DNA of 47,923 nucleotides. It comes from a virus. Where the stretch lies: IMG/VR virus record IMGVR_UViG_3300018080_000255, positions 1-47,923 of that record. One strand, 5' to 3'. Both the position numbers and the translations under genes were made by a program. Shown here piece by piece: positions 23,271 to 31,329 of the stretch (position 1 is the first letter of the stretch; each line of letters starts with the position of its first letter). The notes under the pieces were generated by a model. It searched no databases. It was not told the origin of the DNA and saw only the letters and a list, made by a program, of their open reading frames with translations.

Positions 23271-24614
23271 CTAACTTAGAACTAGAATTCCCGAACAACC
23301 GCCTTGGGGCGTATACTCCCCGGTTGGTGGCACGGGCCCCGTATCAAACCGATAGAACAACGTTGACCCGCCCCCAAGGATTGTTGATACAACCCAACGG
23401 TCCGGACCCGCGTTCCACCAAAGGACCCAACTTTCCGCGTTGGTATAATAAGGTTTTCCCGCGAAGTCCCCCGCTTCATTATATCCGCCGTTGGCGGTGT
23501 CACATGGGAAGCCCGCCCCCGTTGCTACATAATCAAAAGCGGATGAAGGGGAACCGGACGCGGATGAAAGCTTGTTAGATATTGAAGGGCTTCCGGACGC
23601 GGACGGACTTGTTGAAGGACTGCCCGAAGGTGAACCCGGGGCCGCGGAAGAATCCGGACCCGCGGAAGAATCCGGGGGTTGGCTTGAATCCGGGGCCGCG
23701 GAACTTGTGGGACCTTGACCGGAACTTGCGGGGGCTTGGCTTGAACCCGCCGCGGAAGAAACGGGGGCTTGACTGGACACCGCCGCGGACGCGGACGCGG
23801 AACCTTCTCCGGAAGAAGAAGAACTTGAAGAACTTGACCCGGAATCTTTGGACGAAGAACTTTGACAAGTACAACAAAAGGTCAAGTCAACTTCTTCAAC
23901 GGGTCCTTCCGTTATACAAATTTGATTCCCTTGAATTGACAAATACCCAAGTTGAACCTTCAACCCGCAACCGTCCGCTTCAATGCCCATCACAACTTCC
24001 GGTTGGACACAAGAAGACGAAGACACGGGGGCGGATGAAGACCCGAAGCTTGAAGATTGGTAAGACGAAGACCGGGACGAAGACGGGGCGGAACTTGAAG
24101 CGGCGGACGATGAAAAAGAACCGGACGAAGATGAACAAGGGAAGGAACATTCCTTCACAATGTAAAGGTCCCCCCAAATATCAGACACCGCAAACAAAAG
24201 GGGTTCTTCACAACCAAGGTCCGCGTGACTTCCGGACTTGCAAGACGTTGACGGTTGGATTGTTTCCGGGCAAAGATTGAAAACCCGAACGTTTACACGG
24301 TCCCCGTTGTCATCCAACCGGGGAATCAATTCCGTTGAATTGACGGTTGATTCCGGGCGGATTGAATGGTCTTCGTCAAGCTTCTTTTCCCGTTCATATA
24401 CACAACAGATTCCGGACCCAAGAAAGACCTTCCCGCCAACCCTACGGGCCCCGGGAATCACTTGCTTGGGTGACACAACATAAGCTTTCAAGAAGTTCCA
24501 AGGACGGTCCGGGAATTCAACCCCGGTTCCCTTGATAGGGTTGGACCGTCTTTCCCGGGCAAACTTCTTCAAGGTCCGGGCGTCTTCAAGGTCATTGAAT
24601 CCGTATATTGCCAT
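23271..24614 (-). CDS. Ser-rich tail protein (putative tail tip or fibre)
   Basis: 447 residues. A structured N-terminus (1-155) is followed by a Ser-rich linker (about 160-203), a Cys-containing module (about 204-250, with CCTC), a long Ser/Ala/Pro/Gly linker (about 251-365), and a C-terminal domain with Trp/Tyr/Gly residues (ESWVLWWNAGPDRWVVST; GEYTPQGGCSG). Similar small C-terminal domains and Ser-rich spacers occur in environmental phage tail proteins. The linkers are ideal O-glycosylation targets, and the next two genes are glycosyltransferases. ATG 24614 uses AAGGG from the preceding repeat element as its ribosome site. Confidence 0.65.
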   Translation of the reverse strand: MAIYGFNDLEDARTLKKFARERRSNPIKGTGVEFPDRPWNFLKAYVVSPKQVIPGARRVGGKVFLGSGICCVYEREKKLDEDHSIRPESTVNSTELIPRLDDNGDRVNVRVFNLCPETIQPSTSCKSGSHADLGCEEPLLFAVSDIWGDLYIVKECSFPCSSSSGSFSSSAASSSAPSSSRSSSYQSSSFGSSSAPVSSSSCVQPEVVMGIEADGCGLKVQLGYLSIQGNQICITEGPVEEVDLTFCCTCQSSSSKDSGSSSSSSSSSGEGSASASAAVSSQAPVSSAAGSSQAPASSGQGPTSSAAPDSSQPPDSSAGPDSSAAPGSPSGSPSTSPSASGSPSISNKLSSASGSPSSAFDYVATGAGFPCDTANGGYNEAGDFAGKPYYTNAESWVLWWNAGPDRWVVSTILGGGSTLFYRFDTGPVPPTGEYTPQGGCSGILVLS

Positions 24615-24623
24615 TTTGAAACC

Positions 24624-24637
24624 CTTGGGTTTATTAG
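24624..24637 (+). repeat. TTGGGTTTATT element between tail genes
   Basis: Contains the TAA stop of the gene at 24634 and, on the minus strand, the AAGGG that serves the next start. Part of the 24-bp block shared with 16768-16791. Confidence 0.75.
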
Positions 24638-25533
24638 AAGGGGCCCAAGTTCAAGTTGTTGAAATTAACCTTTGGGTATCTGTTGAATTCTTTGTATTGG
24701 GGGTCAACGCCCGTTGCCAATTTCTTTCCCGTTCCATTTTCCAAAAAGACTTCCGCGGGGTTGCCCGTCTTGTCCGTGTAGATTTCCAACTTGCCCGCGT
24801 CATTCTTGAACTTGTGTCCAACGTGAAGAACCCGGGCTTTCCAAGTGTCCACTTGTTGAACGCCCGCAATCTTCCGAATCTTGAATTTTATACGATAGGT
24901 CACGCGGACATATTTGACGCCTTCAATTGTTTCTTCGTCCGCTTGGGGTGGCATCATTAACGCGGAACCAACGGGGGCCCCATAGAACGCGGTTGAATTT
25001 GTATGGTTCCCATAATCAAGAATGATGTTGGGGTCAAAGGGATAGAATTCATAACGCTTGACTTCCAAGATTGGGACGGGGGTTTGCGTTGTCACAATCA
25101 AGGTTTCTTCCGCGTCCGTCCGGATTGGGTCTTCCGTGACAAGGTCTTTTTCCAAGACTTCTTCTTCGGATTCACCATACCAACGAATAATGGGTGTCTT
25201 GGCTTCCGGGGGTTGGTCTTGGTCTTCGTCAACGTTGGAATCAAATTGGCAAGGGACTTCCCAAAGGATTGCGGGAATTCCCGTGTTGGGATGAATTATC
25301 CGCGTTGCTTCCTTCGGGTTTTGTGAAATGCAAAACGCCCCGGACAGATTGAAGAACAAGGGGGGAATCCCCGGGGCCAAAACTATATCGTCTTCGGTCT
25401 GGGATATGTTGTCCGATAGAACATAGTAAGTTCTTCGGAACGTCTTTCTTCGGGCCCAAAGCTTGTCTTGTCTTTCAAGCGTTAGGTTTGAAGAATGACT
25501 TGCGTTCTTGATTCCAATGACTTTGGGGGCCAT
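24634..25533 (-). CDS. Tail-associated structural protein
   Basis: 299 residues, mainly beta-like, without a motif I can name. It lies directly after the tape measure gene, where distal tail or baseplate proteins are encoded in siphophages. Notable stretches are TYYVLSDNISQTEDDIVLAPG, an acidic centre (about 100-140), and strands around FYPFDPNIILDYGNH and VRVTYRIKFKIRK. The ATG is 2 bp beyond the tape measure stop with CGGAG 8 nt upstream. A distal-tail role is by position only. Confidence 0.6.
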   Translation of the reverse strand: MAPKVIGIKNASHSSNLTLERQDKLWARRKTFRRTYYVLSDNISQTEDDIVLAPGIPPLFFNLSGAFCISQNPKEATRIIHPNTGIPAILWEVPCQFDSNVDEDQDQPPEAKTPIIRWYGESEEEVLEKDLVTEDPIRTDAEETLIVTTQTPVPILEVKRYEFYPFDPNIILDYGNHTNSTAFYGAPVGSALMMPPQADEETIEGVKYVRVTYRIKFKIRKIAGVQQVDTWKARVLHVGHKFKNDAGKLEIYTDKTGNPAEVFLENGTGKKLATGVDPQYKEFNRYPKVNFNNLNLGPF

Positions 25534-25535
25534 AG

Positions 25536-27971
25536 TTATACTCCGCGGAAGTTTTCTTCTATGTGTTGCAAGACCACAAGTTGGTCTTCAAGTTTGACGT
25601 TGGTTTCTTCGTTGGCTTCAAGAATCTTTTGTTGTGTTCCTTCACGGAATTGTATTTCCGCAATCTTTTGGGCCGCGGCAACGGACCCCGCTTCCAACGC
25701 TTGGCTTGGGGTAATGTTCACCCCGGGAAGACCCGTTGTTGCGGGACCGCCCTTCTTTGCCATTTCTTCCCGTTCTTCTTTGACTTGCTTGTCCGTTTCT
25801 TCCAAAGCTTTTTCCGCTTCCGTTGCGGACCGCTTGGCTTTGATGTTTTCCAACATTCTTTTCAAGTGTTGCTTTTCCGTGTTGATTGCGTCTTGTCTGC
25901 CCTTCTGATTGGCCCCAACCCTATCATTCCACTTGGCAAGATTCTTCCCCGCGTCAACCGCCGCTTGGTCAATCTTGTCATCAAAGCCCGCCCCGGTTTG
26001 GTCAATCGTGTCTTCCCAAGTGTCATTCAATTTCCCAAGTGAATTCTTCAAGTCCGCAATTTGGGCGTCAAGGTTTTGGATTGCGGAAGTTGGAACGGGG
26101 CGTCCCGCTTCCTTTTGACCCATCAACGCTTGCCTTTCATCTTGCAAAGTCCGCAAGCGGTTCCGCAATATCTGTTGACGTTGTTGTTCCAAGTCATCCG
26201 CTTTGGCTTTTGTTTCGGAAACGTCCGTCCCAATTATGACGTCCATTGCTTCCCCCAAGATTCCCGCGTCTTCCGCAAGACGAAGAATTCCGGTTGCAAT
26301 GGACTTCTGAATTGAAAACCAAGTTTGAAGGACCGCCATTTTGGCCCCTTCCCAAGCTTCAATGAAGAAGGTTGCAAACCCTTCCCAAGCGGAAGCCAAC
26401 GTGTCAACCACTTGAAGCCAAGTTGTTGTGATTCCTTGGCCCAAGATTTCCCAAGCGGCTTGAAGGTCACCAACCGCAATTGCGTCAATGATACCGGAAA
26501 AAGTGTCCGTGACTGTTGAAGCAATGCCCCCCAACTTCTCTGAAAAGAAACCCGCAATCCCGTCCATAATTTCCCGGGCTTCATCGGAAAACTTATACAA
26601 CGCAACACCAACGCCCGTGATTGCCAAGACCACAAGACCAAAGGGGGAAATCAAAACAAGAAGAAGACCTTTCAAGATTGTCAACGCGGTTCCCAAAACA
26701 CCAACACCAATTGCCGCAAGTTTGATTGCCGCGGCAACCGCAACCAATCCAAGACCAAGACCGCCAATTGCCGCAACACTTCCCACAATCGCAACAACAA
26801 GCCCTTGATTCTTTTCAATCCATTCCGCAAACCCGTTCAACATATTGACAACAAACTTGCCCATACCTTGAAGGGGCCCGGACAACGCTTCACCAATGGC
26901 AATCTTGACGCCTTCAACGGCGGACATTAACTTCCGGAAGGACCCGCCAAGCCCACTGTCCATAATTTCCGCGGTCTTCTTTGCTTCCCCTTGGCTTTCC
27001 TTCTCCAACTTGTTCAACAGTTCCAACGCGTCAACGGCCCCCCTTGCGGCCCCGGTTGCTTTTCCAAATTGACGGACACCAAACAAGATTGACAGAAGGT
27101 CCCCGCGTTCCGCGGTCCCAAGGTCTTTTGTTATCTCCCCAATTTCTTTCATAAGGTCAAGGGGCTTCCGCAAGTCCCCTTCCGCGTTGCGGAACTTGAC
27201 CGCGGACTTGCCCATCTTTTCCAAGCCCTTGTTGAACTTGCCCGTGAATTCCCCTTTTGACATTCGGGCAAGGAACGATTGAAGGGCGGTTCCGGATTCA
27301 CTTGCGGAAATGTTCAAGTTGGTCATTGAAGCCAACGTTGCGACCGTTTCTTCAAGGGACATTCCGAAGTCCGCGGACAACGGCCCCGCCTTGGACATTC
27401 CGTCAAGCAATCCTTCAAGACTGAAATTGGAATTGTTGACCGCGGTTGTGAAGACGTCCGCAATTCTTTGGGCTTCACTGGCTTCCATTTGGAACGCCCG
27501 CATAGTTCCGGAAATCAAGTCCGCGGACATGACCGCGTCTTCTTCCCCGCCTTCACCCGCGGCCCGGGCCAATGCCAAAACATCGTCCGTCATGTCTTTG
27601 ATTGCTTTGCGGTCAAAACCCTTTTGGGCAAGCTTGGCTTGAAGGTCCCCAACTTGGACCGCCGTGAATGAAGTTGTCCGCCCTAGTTCCTTGGCTTGAC
27701 TTCGCAATTCTTCCATTGATTGGGCGGTTCCATCGGAACGGGCTTCAACCTTCTTCAACGCGTCATCAAAGTCCGCAAAGCTTTTGACCGCAAAGCCAAC
27801 GGGAATCAATGCCGCAATGGACTTGGTCAACATTTGTTGACCCATTGATTGCATACGGTTTGCAAAACCTTTCATCTTTGCGGAAATACGTTTCATGACC
27901 ATTGCCGTTTTGTCAACGGCGGAAATCACAATGAACGCGTCCCCCGCTTTGACGCCCGCTTTGCTTGGCAT
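25536..27971 (-). CDS. Tail tape measure protein (TP901 family)
   Basis: 811 residues. The N-terminal 330 residues have the TP901 tape measure core: helical, with FDDALKKVEARSDGTAQSMEELRSQAKELG and ADVFTTAVNNSNFSLEGLLDGM. A strongly hydrophobic region follows (about 385-465: VVAIVGSVAAIGGLGLGLVAVAA, LLLVLISPFGLVVLAITGVG). The C-terminal third is coiled-coil-like and charged. It sets tail length and is ejected into the host envelope. By the usual 0.15 nm per residue the tail would be about 120 nm. The start at ATG 27971 has GGTGA upstream and an inverted GTTTACAC element next to it. Confidence 0.93.
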   Translation of the reverse strand: MPSKAGVKAGDAFIVISAVDKTAMVMKRISAKMKGFANRMQSMGQQMLTKSIAALIPVGFAVKSFADFDDALKKVEARSDGTAQSMEELRSQAKELGRTTSFTAVQVGDLQAKLAQKGFDRKAIKDMTDDVLALARAAGEGGEEDAVMSADLISGTMRAFQMEASEAQRIADVFTTAVNNSNFSLEGLLDGMSKAGPLSADFGMSLEETVATLASMTNLNISASESGTALQSFLARMSKGEFTGKFNKGLEKMGKSAVKFRNAEGDLRKPLDLMKEIGEITKDLGTAERGDLLSILFGVRQFGKATGAARGAVDALELLNKLEKESQGEAKKTAEIMDSGLGGSFRKLMSAVEGVKIAIGEALSGPLQGMGKFVVNMLNGFAEWIEKNQGLVVAIVGSVAAIGGLGLGLVAVAAAIKLAAIGVGVLGTALTILKGLLLVLISPFGLVVLAITGVGVALYKFSDEAREIMDGIAGFFSEKLGGIASTVTDTFSGIIDAIAVGDLQAAWEILGQGITTTWLQVVDTLASAWEGFATFFIEAWEGAKMAVLQTWFSIQKSIATGILRLAEDAGILGEAMDVIIGTDVSETKAKADDLEQQRQQILRNRLRTLQDERQALMGQKEAGRPVPTSAIQNLDAQIADLKNSLGKLNDTWEDTIDQTGAGFDDKIDQAAVDAGKNLAKWNDRVGANQKGRQDAINTEKQHLKRMLENIKAKRSATEAEKALEETDKQVKEEREEMAKKGGPATTGLPGVNITPSQALEAGSVAAAQKIAEIQFREGTQQKILEANEETNVKLEDQLVVLQHIEENFRGV

Positions 27972-27980
27972 AATATCACC

Positions 27981-27989
27981 CGTTTACAC
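27981..27989. promoter_or_regulatory. CGTTTACAC element before tape measure gene
   Basis: 9 nt before the start codon and in the opposite orientation to the copies in front of the other leftward genes. It is part of the near-palindrome CCCGTTTACACGG. Confidence 0.45.
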
Positions 27990-28010
27990 GGTTAAATTTT
28001 CTGGAAAGAA

Positions 28011-28256
28011 CTAGTGTTGGGAATCCGGGGGATTCACCATTCCCGGGCCGCGGTCCGGGTGGTTTTGAACGCAATTCATTTCAAGGTTGTGAATCCGTTG
28101 TCCGTGTTCTTGAACCCTATGGGAAATCCCGTTAGAAAGTTTGGTATCAATTGCGGTCAACTTGTTGGACACCCGGAACGCCCAAGGGATTGCGAACGTT
28201 GAAACAATCGTCAACACCGCCATGAAGACCGCAAGGATAATTTCCGCCGTTGTCAT
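28011..28256 (-). CDS. Small membrane protein with one transmembrane helix
   Basis: 81 residues. A hydrophobic helix at about 5-28 (EIILAVFMAVLTIVSTFAIPWAF) is followed by a predicted coiled coil (VSNKLTAIDTKLSNGISHRVQEHGQRIHNLE) and a polar tail. The layout resembles small phage holin-like or XhlA-type proteins. Position just before the tape measure gene would also suit a tail accessory role. Start at ATG 28256 with AGAAAGGA upstream. No second membrane protein lies beside it, so holin function is uncertain. Confidence 0.55.
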   Translation of the reverse strand: MTTAEIILAVFMAVLTIVSTFAIPWAFRVSNKLTAIDTKLSNGISHRVQEHGQRIHNLEMNCVQNHPDRGPGMVNPPDSQH

Positions 28257-28272
28257 TTTCAAAGCTTCCTTT

Positions 28273-28827
28273 CTATCGGTTCAAACTTCCCCGCCAAATT
28301 GCGGGAATCTTTGGCTTGGCCCGGACCCAAGCGGGTTCCATGAATTGACGTTTTGGAATCTTGACGGTCATTTTCTTTTTGCGGGGAATAGCAACCACCT
28401 TCCCGCCCCGCGTCTTGAAGTCCACCTTGGACCGCCGCTTCGCATACTTCCCGGACGTCTTCTTTGTGTGCTTGTGTAAGAACCCACCTTGTTCAAAGAC
28501 GGTCCGTCTTGCGGTCCCGCCGTGTTCATGAAGACCGGGGACTTGGTCTTTTGAAAAGCCAACCATTCCAATCATGACGGAAGACAGTTCCGGGATTGAA
28601 AAGATAAGCTTGAACGGGTCCCCCGGGGCCCGGGAACGCGGGGCTTTTGGGGGTGTCCGTGGACGGGTTGTCTTCTTCTTCGCGGGTCTTCCAATCTCGG
28701 AACGGGCGTTGCCCCGTACAATCATTCCAAAGCGGGACAAGGGATTCTTGGCTAGCTTCTTCCAATTACTTCGGACAACTTGACGTCCGAAGAAGTTGAT
28801 TTTGACTTTGGGTTTGATTGCTAACAT
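28273..28827 (-). CDS. Tail completion/minor tail protein, HK97 gp10-like candidate
   Basis: 184 residues, strongly basic. The pattern VMIGMVGFSKDQVPGLHEHGGT and, near the end, KIPKRQFMEPAW recalls the gp10/gpZ group, where a conserved RPFM.PA motif closes the fold and the protein joins tail to head. A basic Pro/Lys linker (about 45-70) is inserted. The ATG overlaps the stop of the chaperone gene (TAATG). Position after the tail chaperones rather than before the tube gene is unusual for gp10, so this is moderate. Confidence 0.5.
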   Translation of the reverse strand: MLAIKPKVKINFFGRQVVRSNWKKLAKNPLSRFGMIVRGNARSEIGRPAKKKTTRPRTPPKAPRSRAPGDPFKLIFSIPELSSVMIGMVGFSKDQVPGLHEHGGTARRTVFEQGGFLHKHTKKTSGKYAKRRSKVDFKTRGGKVVAIPRKKKMTVKIPKRQFMEPAWVRAKPKIPAIWRGSLNR

Positions 28828-29132
28828 TATCTAATACCCCGTGAAACCATAGCGTCCCCAATCTTCCGCAACATGAAGAAATTGTCTTGGGTAATTTGAA
28901 GACCGCGTTTCTTTGGTGGTTTCCTAAATGGGTGAAAGTCAAACATTGACTTTGGTGAAATCCGTTTCTTTGAAGCTAAGTTGTGAACCGTGATTGTAAG
29001 ATTGTGAAGCAACGCGGCAAGCGTTGAAGTATGGTCCCAAGTTGTGACAATCTTTGCGTCATAAGCTTGAATGACTTGTTTCAATGTCAACGGCCAAAGT
29101 TCCGAAGGGGGCCAACCCAAAACCCCAATCAT
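28827..29132 (-). CDS. Tail assembly chaperone, downstream (gpT-like) part
   Basis: As a separate gene, 101 residues from the ATG at 29132, which overlaps the upstream stop (ATGA), with GGGAAG in front. The frame is open further upstream in phase -1 relative to the first chaperone gene, and the residues there (IDKAWREVFQM) join smoothly to IGVLGWPPSELWPLTLKQVI. A Trp-rich start of this kind is typical of lambda gpT-like regions made by -1 frameshifting. It lies just before the tail-tape region, where G/GT pairs are found. Whether it is made by frameshift, by coupled initiation, or both is not settled by sequence. Confidence 0.65.
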   Translation of the reverse strand: MIGVLGWPPSELWPLTLKQVIQAYDAKIVTTWDHTSTLAALLHNLTITVHNLASKKRISPKSMFDFHPFRKPPKKRGLQITQDNFFMLRKIGDAMVSRGIR

Positions 29133-29698
29133 TTGGAAGACTTCCCGCCAAGCTTTGTCAATTCCTTTTTCATTTTCCCCACTTCCGCCGTCAATTGCTT
29201 CTCCATCAACTTGTCTATTTCCGGAAGAAGGTTCTTGATTTCCAGATTGACCCGGGCTTCCGTCTTCTTCATTTGTTGAAGAAAGGTCAACAACGCGGTC
29301 TTGTGGTCTTGGGTAAAATCCGCAAGCCCACCCCAAAAGGCTTCTTTGGCTTGGGTCAAAGTGGGACCGTCAATTCCGGACAAGAATTCAAGTTCCGCTT
29401 CATGGAACTTTTCCGGGCTTTCATCCGGGTCAATGTCCATGTTCTTTTTGCAACGGTCAAGGTTGCAAAGGAAAATGATGAAGAAGACCAACGAGGGGTT
29501 CCCCATGAATTCCATGAAAAGGGGTTTGTCCGGGGACAACAAGGAAAACTTCAAGTCCGTCAAGTTGTCCTTGTCTTGTCTGTCAACAATCAACGCCTTC
29601 TTCATGTTCAAGGAACAATCCCAAGTCCGCCCCTTTGCATCTTGGAACGTGAAGTCTTCCGCCGCTTTGGCTTCATCCGCTTTTGTCAATTCCGTCAT
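29129..29698 (-). CDS. Tail assembly chaperone, upstream (gpG-like)
   Basis: 189 residues. Acidic and helical, with DFTFQDAKGRTWDCSLNMKKALIVDR at the front and a Lys/Glu-rich coiled C-terminus. It corresponds in place and size to the first of the two tail chaperones that coat the tape measure protein before tube assembly. Start at ATG 29698 with GAAGGGGAC upstream. The start overlaps the end of the preceding gene by 26 bp. The string GGGGAAAATGAAAAAGG (29180-29164) close to its end offers sites for -1 slippage. Confidence 0.65.
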   Translation of the reverse strand: MTELTKADEAKAAEDFTFQDAKGRTWDCSLNMKKALIVDRQDKDNLTDLKFSLLSPDKPLFMEFMGNPSLVFFIIFLCNLDRCKKNMDIDPDESPEKFHEAELEFLSGIDGPTLTQAKEAFWGGLADFTQDHKTALLTFLQQMKKTEARVNLEIKNLLPEIDKLMEKQLTAEVGKMKKELTKLGGKSSK

Positions 29699-29936
29699 TT
29701 TCGTCCCCTTCAAGCGGCCCCGGGTCCGCAATAGAAATGTTGACCCCGCCAAGCTTGACCATTGCCAGAAGTTCCCGGGCTTCCGTTACAAGCTTGTCAA
29801 AGTTTTCAATTAACGCGTCAAGGTCTTCCGCGGTTTCCCGTTCCCTTATTTCTTCAAGGGTCTTCATTGCTTCCGCGGCAAGCTTGGAAAACCAAGCCCC
29901 CGCGTTGCCAAGATTCCGCAAGTTTTGACCAACCAT
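29673..29936 (-). CDS. Helical hypothetical protein, 87 residues
   Basis: A helix-rich protein: WFSKLAAEAMKTLEEIRERE, then TAEDLDALIENFDKLVTEARELLAMV, and an acidic Gly/Pro tail. No family recognised. Possibly a small tail assembly factor, by position. ATG 29936 has AAGGGG, which is supplied by the TTGGGTTTATT element in reverse. It overlaps the next gene by 26 bp. Confidence 0.55.
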   Translation of the reverse strand: MVGQNLRNLGNAGAWFSKLAAEAMKTLEEIRERETAEDLDALIENFDKLVTEARELLAMVKLGGVNISIADPGPLEGDENDGIDKSG

Positions 29937-29945
29937 TTTCAACCC

Positions 29946-29959
29946 CTTGGGTTTATTAA
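29946..29959 (+). repeat. TTGGGTTTATT element before 87-residue gene
   Basis: Includes the TAA stop of the peptidase gene and, on the minus strand, the AAGGGG ribosome site for the next start. AACCC-CTT-GGGTT can form a short hairpin. Confidence 0.7.
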
Positions 29960-30954
29960 AGTATTCCGGGTTCTATGTCCCCGGGTTCCCCTTCAAAATC
30001 AAAATACCCGTATATTTCAACGGACCCGGAACGGGCTTCTTTCGCAACGTCTTCCATCCGGTTCCAAGCCCCGCCGCGTCTTTCCCCGTTCAACGGGTCC
30101 CCATGAGCATTTGGCCCCCATTGGTTCCCGCGGTAGAACGCGGGGAAGGGGTCCCGCAAAACGTCCGTGAAATGCATTTGATGGGCCCAAGACCCGGACG
30201 GGTCAAAGGTATGGTGTCCCTTATACTCTGTCACGCGGAACCCTTGCATTGACGCAACCGTGAACATGATTCCCGCTTCAAGGGCTTCCGCAATCTTGTC
30301 AACGTCCTTCATCCGGACAATCTTGATTTTGTTGTCCGCGGCAACGGGGAAGAACTTTTCATATACGGGGTTGTTGACGTTGCGGCGGTTGCCCCAAGAA
30401 TCCGAAGTCCCCGCATAGGGCGGGACCCCTTCATCATCCGCAAACAAGACACCATATTGATTGACACCCTTTGCCCCCCAAGCCCCGGTTGAACCGGCCC
30501 CGGACATTCCCCCGCCAATTTGGTTCCGGGAAATCGCGTAAAGCCAAGGGGTGAACCAAGGGCGGATTCTTTCTTCTTCCTTGAACAATACGCGTTCAAT
30601 GATTGACCGTTGTTGCCCCGTCATTTCCAAACCCGCGGCAACACAATTCCCCGTGTCTTGAAGATGAATTGGGAACGGGGCGTCAAGGTCCCCCGCCGCA
30701 ACCGCTTCTTTTTCAAGGTCCCAAGTGAAGGGACGCTTTGAAGAACCAATCTTCTTCAAGCGTTGGGAAATCTGATTGTCCACAAGTCCCGAAACGTCCG
30801 TATAGTCAAACGCAACGCCCGCTTCAACGGCAACGTCAAAAGCAACTTGTTCCGCCAACGGTCCTTCCCAACCCATCAAATGAACGGGGGCTTGGTTTGC
30901 TTCCATGACAACCAAGGGACCGTCTTGCGGCCCGGGGAACTTTTGTTGAAACAT
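29956..30954 (-). CDS. Papain-like (C1-type) cysteine peptidase
   Basis: 332 residues. HLQDTGNCVAAGLEMTG gives the oxyanion Gln (about 99) and nucleophile Cys (about 104). SWAHQMHFTDV gives the catalytic His, and FYRGNQWGPNAHG gives the Asn, in the order of the papain family. No signal peptide is visible. Phage members may be virion enzymes that cut host envelope proteins or process virion proteins. Lying between tail chaperones and a group of exported proteins, it could serve entry or lysis; neither is shown. Start at ATG 30954 with AAAGGG upstream and a GTTGTATACAAC palindrome further up. Confidence 0.75.
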   Translation of the reverse strand: MFQQKFPGPQDGPLVVMEANQAPVHLMGWEGPLAEQVAFDVAVEAGVAFDYTDVSGLVDNQISQRLKKIGSSKRPFTWDLEKEAVAAGDLDAPFPIHLQDTGNCVAAGLEMTGQQRSIIERVLFKEEERIRPWFTPWLYAISRNQIGGGMSGAGSTGAWGAKGVNQYGVLFADDEGVPPYAGTSDSWGNRRNVNNPVYEKFFPVAADNKIKIVRMKDVDKIAEALEAGIMFTVASMQGFRVTEYKGHHTFDPSGSWAHQMHFTDVLRDPFPAFYRGNQWGPNAHGDPLNGERRGGAWNRMEDVAKEARSGSVEIYGYFDFEGEPGDIEPGIL

Positions 30955-30991
30955 CGTCAAGCCCTTTCATTTGATGGAGTCTTTGAAGGTT

Positions 30992-31003
30992 GTTGTATAC
31001 AAC
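30992..31003. promoter_or_regulatory. Palindrome GTTGTATACAAC, copy 5
   Basis: In front of the peptidase gene, 37 nt before the ATG at 30954. The only copy within the late (structural) region. Confidence 0.65.
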
Positions 31004-31009
31004 GGCGGT

Positions 31010-31318
31010 TCAAAAGCGGCGGACCCAACGGACCCGGGGAAAGAATAGTCCGCGGCGGACCGGGACCCAACGCGGGACCCTACGGGCCACAACCGGGGCG
31101 GGGCGGACCCAAACTTCAACCGGGACTTCAATGACGTCCCCGGGGACAATATCAACAACGTGGGGCCGCGGGATTGCCAAGGTTGGCATTGGGGCGGGAA
31201 TGACCACCCGGGACGGGCAGACTTCACAACCCCCGGGCGGACACTGTCCGGACGCGTCAACCGTCAAGACAAGGAAGAACGCAAGGACCGCGGCAACGTA
31301 AAGGAAAAAGTTGGACAT
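31010..31318 (-). CDS. Small exported protein, Pro/Arg-rich
   Basis: 102 residues. The N-terminus SNFFLYVAAVLAFFLVLTVDASGQ is a typical signal peptide or single anchor, with ASGQ as a likely cleavage point. Next comes a Cys cluster (CPPGGCEVC) and a Val/Pro/Arg-rich end. Function unknown; the place beside other exported proteins suggests an envelope role. Start at ATG 31318 with GAAGGGG upstream; the longer frame to 31381 overlaps the gene before. Confidence 0.65.
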   Translation of the reverse strand: MSNFFLYVAAVLAFFLVLTVDASGQCPPGGCEVCPSRVVIPAPMPTLAIPRPHVVDIVPGDVIEVPVEVWVRPAPVVARRVPRWVPVRRGLFFPRVRWVRRF

Positions 31319-31329
31319 AGTGTTCCCCT

